Assembly (NCBI GenBank): GCA_946479125.1
Contig: CAMLET010000128.1
Span: 1-8,058, forward strand
DNA from: an uncultured Flavobacteriales bacterium
Lineage (GTDB): Bacteria; Bacteroidota; Bacteroidia; Flavobacteriales; Crocinitomicaceae
Length of the DNA: 8,058 bases
Reading direction: 5' to 3'
Positions within the stretch are counted from its first letter, which is position 1; the number at the start of each line of letters is the position of its first letter. This document shows, piece after piece, positions 6,207 through 8,058 of the stretch. The notes beneath the pieces were generated by a model, which saw only the letters and a program-made list of their open reading frames with translations, searched no databases and was not told where the DNA came from. Made by a program: the position numbers and the translations under genes.

Positions 6207-6213
6207 ATTTTTG
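6206..6213 (+). promoter_or_regulatory. Candidate -7 box of recR
   Basis: TATTTTTG fits TAnnTTTG exactly and ends 4 nt before the recR ATG at 6218. No TTTG lies 17-23 nt upstream; the nearest, at 6171-6174, is 31 nt away. The promoter is therefore incomplete, or needs help from a protein bound at the adjoining palindrome. It would give RecR mRNA almost no leader. Confidence 0.4.
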
Positions 6214-6217
6214 TGTT

Positions 6218-6823
6218 ATGAACATTCCGTCAAAATACCTTGAAGATGCGGTAGAACAATTTGGTTCTTTACCCGGAATCGGTAAGCGTACAGCACTTAG
6301 ATTGGTATTGCAATTACTGAAAAGAGATAAAAACGAATTGGAACGTTTCGCAGAGGTGATCTCGCATTTGAAGGAAAAAGTAAAGACCTGCAAAGAATGC
6401 GGGAACATTAGCGACGAAACACATTGTTCTATTTGTACCAATCCGCAGCGCAATACTAAATTAGTTTGTGTTGTAGAAGATGTTCGCGACGTAATGGCTA
6501 TTGAGGCAACAGGAAGTTTTAATGGAATTTATCATGTGCTTGGCGGAGTTATTTCTCCAATTGATGGAATTGGTCCGGATGACCTGTTCATTTCTCCATT
6601 AATTGAAAAATGTGAAAGCGGAAATATAGACGAGATCATTTTGGCTTTGAGTGCAACAATGGAAGGCGATACAACGAATTTCTATCTGTATAAAAAGTGC
6701 ACAGGCTTTGATGTGAATATCACTACTCTTTCCCGTGGAATTTCGGTTGGAAGTGAATTGCATTATGCTGATGAAATAACGCTTTCACGCTCGTTACAGC
6801 AGCGTATTCCGTTTCATACATAA
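6218..6823 (+). CDS. recR: Recombination mediator protein RecR
   Basis: A 201-residue RecR, standard length. Domains in order: an N-terminal helix-hairpin-helix with FGSLPGIGKRTALRL (about 15-29), a four-cysteine zinc finger (C58, C61, C70, C73 in CKECGNISDETHCSIC), a Toprim domain beginning VVEDVRDVMAIE (85-96) and including YHVLGGVISPIDGIGPDDL and ILALSATMEGDTT, and the C-terminal SRGISVGSELHYADEITL signature. RecR works with RecO (and RecF) to load RecA on gapped DNA covered by SSB. ATG 6218 is preferred because family members begin within a few residues of the PSKYLEDAVEQFG segment; the frame also contains a GTG at 6194, which would add eight residues (LNTYFCV region) not expected in the family and would overlap the candidate promoter and palindrome. 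Transcribed divergently from the membrane gene. Confidence 0.97.
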   Translation: MNIPSKYLEDAVEQFGSLPGIGKRTALRLVLQLLKRDKNELERFAEVISHLKEKVKTCKECGNISDETHCSICTNPQRNTKLVCVVEDVRDVMAIEATGSFNGIYHVLGGVISPIDGIGPDDLFISPLIEKCESGNIDEIILALSATMEGDTTNFYLYKKCTGFDVNITTLSRGISVGSELHYADEITLSRSLQQRIPFHT

Positions 6824-6833
6824 AGACAGCTCC

Positions 6834-7009
6834 TTTCCCGCAAAGACGCAAATTTTAGGGCGCTTACATCTCGACTACGCGCGATGACCTTCAGACGCCC
6901 TCCAATACTCAAACTAAATCACATTTTAGTCAGTAACTCATTGGATACTTTTGAATTGTCCGTTAGGCAATTCATAACACGCCATATTGGTTCGTGTCTT
7001 TGCGGGAAA
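6834..7009. repeat. Repeat-like element with 14-bp inverted ends
   Basis: TTTCCCGCAAAGAC (6834-6847) and GTCTTTGCGGGAAA (6996-7009) are perfect inverted repeats 148 nt apart. Nested symmetrical pairs lie inside: AGGGCG (6857-6862) with CGCCCT (6896-6901), CCAATA (6902-6907) with TATTGG (6985-6990), and GAATTG (6953-6958) with CAATTC (6968-6973). There is no coding frame worth reporting. The element occupies most of the 298-bp gene-free gap between recR (stop 6823) and mscL (start 7122). The GCAAAGACGC-type end resembles short repeats I know from Bacteroidota intergenic DNA, but copy number cannot be judged here. It may be a REP- or MITE-like element; no flanking target duplication is obvious. 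The rest of the gap holds only the mscL promoter. Confidence 0.55.
6871..6889. repeat. Second copy of the TCGACT-type motif
   Basis: TCGACTACGCGCGATGACC matches the block at 4961-4979 in 15 of 19 positions, in the same orientation. It is preceded by AT and forms a small imperfect palindrome (ATCTCG with CGCGAT). It sits inside the larger inverted-repeat element, in the hairpin closed by AGGGCG/CGCCCT. Confidence 0.45.
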
Positions 7010-7067
7010 TGAACCAGTTTGTTTCTCATTGTAAAGGACTGACATTAAACATCTGAATAACAAATGA

Positions 7068-7098
7068 TTTGTGGCTTTTCAGATTTAAGCTATATTTG
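7068..7098 (+). promoter_or_regulatory. Consensus Bacteroidota promoter for mscL
   Basis: TTTG (7068-7071), exactly 19 nt, TATATTTG (7091-7098). Both boxes match the TTTG / TAnnTTTG consensus used by the Bacteroidota housekeeping sigma factor, with ideal spacing. Transcription would begin a few bases after 7098, leaving a short A-rich leader of roughly 15-20 nt before the mscL ATG at 7122. Confidence 0.8.
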
Positions 7099-7121
7099 AT
7101 TAAACATTTATACCAACTAAC

Positions 7122-7508
7122 ATGTTAAAAGAATTCAAAGCGTTTATTTCGAGGGGAAACGTAGTTGATTTAGCTGTAGCTGTGATTATTGGAGCAGCTT
7201 TCGGTGCAATAGTAACCTCTTTGGTAACGGACATTATCACTCCCCTAATTTTAAATCCTGTACTGAAATCGTTGAATGTAGATGATTTAAGTAAGGTTTC
7301 CTGGAATGGTGTATTGTGGGGAAAATTCCTTGCGGCAGTGATTAACTTCATAGTAGTTGCTTTCAGTATTTTCTTAATGGTAAAAGGGATGAATAAAGCC
7401 GCTTCACTTCGCAAGAAAAAAGAGGAAGAAGTGCCTGCTGCTCCCCCTGCTCCTTCAAATGAAGAAGTATTATTGGCGGAAATTCGTGATTTACTGAAGA
7501 ATAAATAA
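7122..7508 (+). CDS. mscL: Large-conductance mechanosensitive channel MscL
   Basis: A 128-residue MscL, usual family length. The N-terminal amphipathic helix and first membrane helix read LKEFKAFISRGNVVDLAVAV, then IIGAAFGAIVTSLVTDIITP, the most conserved part of the family, with the pore-lining glycine/alanine-rich face. A short periplasmic loop (about 45-65) is followed by the second membrane helix FLAAVINFIVVAFSIFLMVKGMN, then a charged linker KKKEEE, a proline-alanine stretch (PAAPPAP) and the C-terminal helix SNEEVLLAEIRDLLKNK that bundles in the cytoplasm. The pentamer opens under membrane tension and releases solutes during hypo-osmotic shock. It has its own strong promoter and no close partner, so it is probably a single-gene unit. 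The ATG at 7122 is the expected family start. Confidence 0.97.
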   Translation: MLKEFKAFISRGNVVDLAVAVIIGAAFGAIVTSLVTDIITPLILNPVLKSLNVDDLSKVSWNGVLWGKFLAAVINFIVVAFSIFLMVKGMNKAASLRKKKEEEVPAAPPAPSNEEVLLAEIRDLLKNK

Positions 7509-7541
7509 AACAGTTGATTTAAATACTTTTTGTTATTACCA

Positions 7542-7572
7542 TTTGGTAGACATCAAATTTTATTTATCTTCG
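7542..7572 (+). promoter_or_regulatory. Promoter for the RRM protein gene
   Basis: TTTG (7542-7545), exactly 19 nt, TATCTTCG (7565-7572). The -33 box is perfect, and the -7 box has one mismatch (TTCG for TTTG). RNA would start near 7576-7580, giving a leader of about 45 nt before ATG 7624. Confidence 0.66.
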
Positions 7573-7623
7573 ATTCGTTAAACATTAAAATTAACGCGGT
7601 TTATCGCCGTATTACTAAGAACA

Positions 7624-8058
7624 ATGACAAGTATTTTTGTTGCAAAACTTGATTTCAACACAACAGACGAACAGTTGAAGTCGCTTTTTGAAGCACATGG
7701 CAAGGTGAATAGAGTAACCATCGCTAAGGACAGAGAAACAGGTAAACCAAGAGGTTTTGCTTTTATCGAAATGTTCAATGAGGATGAAGCCAATAGTGCT
7801 GTTCAGGCTTTGGACGAGCATTTAGTTAATGGTCGACCAATTGCTGTTAAACTGGCAGACGACAGAGGACAAAAACCTCAGGGTGATCGTCCACAACGTC
7901 CGCAAGGTGACAGACCACCACGTACAGATTTCAAGCCACGTGGTGAGTTCCAGCCAAGAAACAATGACTCCCGACCGGATTTCAGAGGAAGTGACGAAAG
8001 ACCGCCTATGCGACCTTCGACAGTAACTCCTGACGATATTCAACCTGGAAAAGTTGAG
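7624..8058 (+). CDS. RRM-domain RNA-binding protein, 5' part
   Basis: An open frame of 145 codons that runs off the right edge without a stop. Residues 2-77 are a single RNA recognition motif: RNP2 is IFVAKL (4-9) and RNP1 is RGFAFIEM (43-50), with the loop AKDRETGKP before it and ALDEHLVNGRPIAVKLA closing the domain. The aromatic RNA-contacting positions are F5, F45 and F47. A low-complexity Arg/Pro/Gly/Gln/Asp-rich tail follows from about 80, with two tandem octads PQGDRPQR and PQGDRPPR (85-100) and further RG/PR dipeptides. Small RRM proteins of this kind are common in Bacteroidota and Cyanobacteria and bind single-stranded RNA; their roles in mRNA handling or cold response are poorly defined. 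Here the tail is already over 60 residues long and ends at PDDIQPGKVE, so more sequence lies outside. The start is supported by the RNP2 position and the upstream promoter. Confidence 0.92.
   Translation, partial: MTSIFVAKLDFNTTDEQLKSLFEAHGKVNRVTIAKDRETGKPRGFAFIEMFNEDEANSAVQALDEHLVNGRPIAVKLADDRGQKPQGDRPQRPQGDRPPRTDFKPRGEFQPRNNDSRPDFRGSDERPPMRPSTVTPDDIQPGKVE

Noticed and set aside
6194..6217. GTG at 6194 as the recR start
   Set aside because: It would add eight residues not typical of RecR and would put the candidate -7 box inside the coding sequence; ATG 6218 matches the family N-terminus.
7100..7414. Minus-strand frame opposite mscL
   Set aside because: mscL is unmistakable on the + strand and the antisense translation has no recognisable features.
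7578..8043. Three minus-strand frames and one plus-strand frame over the RRM gene
   Set aside because: The RRM frame from 7624 is open to the edge, has RNP1 and RNP2 motifs and a good promoter; the other frames are arginine/serine- or tryptophan-rich by-products.
1..8058. CRISPR array, tRNA, rRNA, prophage or transposase genes, toxin-antitoxin or defence system
   Set aside because: I looked on both strands and found no regularly spaced repeats, no cloverleaf, and no genes of these kinds; the gene content is housekeeping.

Overview
The window looks like a chromosomal housekeeping stretch from a member of the Bacteroidota, most likely Flavobacteriales. The evidence is consistent across genes: AT-rich coding DNA, no clear Shine-Dalgarno sites, close matches to the Bacteroidota promoter (TTTG, about 19 nt, TAnnTTTG) upstream of several genes, and Bacteroidota-style versions of RarA, an LpxL-type acyltransferase, SmpB, RecR, a lysine-rich periplasmic thioredoxin and a short MenE-like ligase. 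A family such as Crocinitomicaceae is possible, but the sequence alone does not settle it.

Layout, left to right. Positions 2-2515 (+ strand) hold the 3' part of rarA, an LPLAT-family lipid acyltransferase that overlaps it by 4 nt, and a secreted beta-propeller protein whose signal-peptide start lies 32 nt inside the acyltransferase gene. This run converges on a minus-strand thioredoxin-like gene (2552-3001), with a perfect 13-bp hairpin between them that includes the propeller stop codon. Diverging from the thioredoxin gene is a + strand pair (3072-4953): a MenE-like AMP-forming ligase overlapping a membrane-anchored J-domain protein by 8 nt. This pair converges on a minus-strand pair (6151-5050): a seven-helix membrane protein followed after 1 nt by smpB. 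Two hairpin-forming repeats lie in the 96-bp gap at the convergence.

The divergent gap between the membrane gene and recR (+) carries a near-consensus promoter reading left, a -7 box reading right, and a perfect 7-1-7 palindrome. Both -7 boxes end only 4 nt from the preferred start codons. Downstream of recR is a 298-bp gene-free stretch holding a repeat-like element bounded by 14-bp inverted repeats. mscL follows, then an RRM RNA-binding protein that runs off the right edge; both have good promoters.

Functionally the window mixes DNA repair (RarA, RecR), trans-translation (SmpB), envelope lipid and redox functions (acyltransferase, thioredoxin), quinone or acyl-CoA chemistry (ligase), osmotic protection (MscL) and RNA binding (RRM). 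I see no prophage, transposase, CRISPR array, tRNA or rRNA, and no convincing new multi-gene system. The less explained items are the J-domain membrane protein with an unrecognised C-terminal region, the seven-helix protein upstream of smpB, the divergent control region, and the repeat-like elements between genes.
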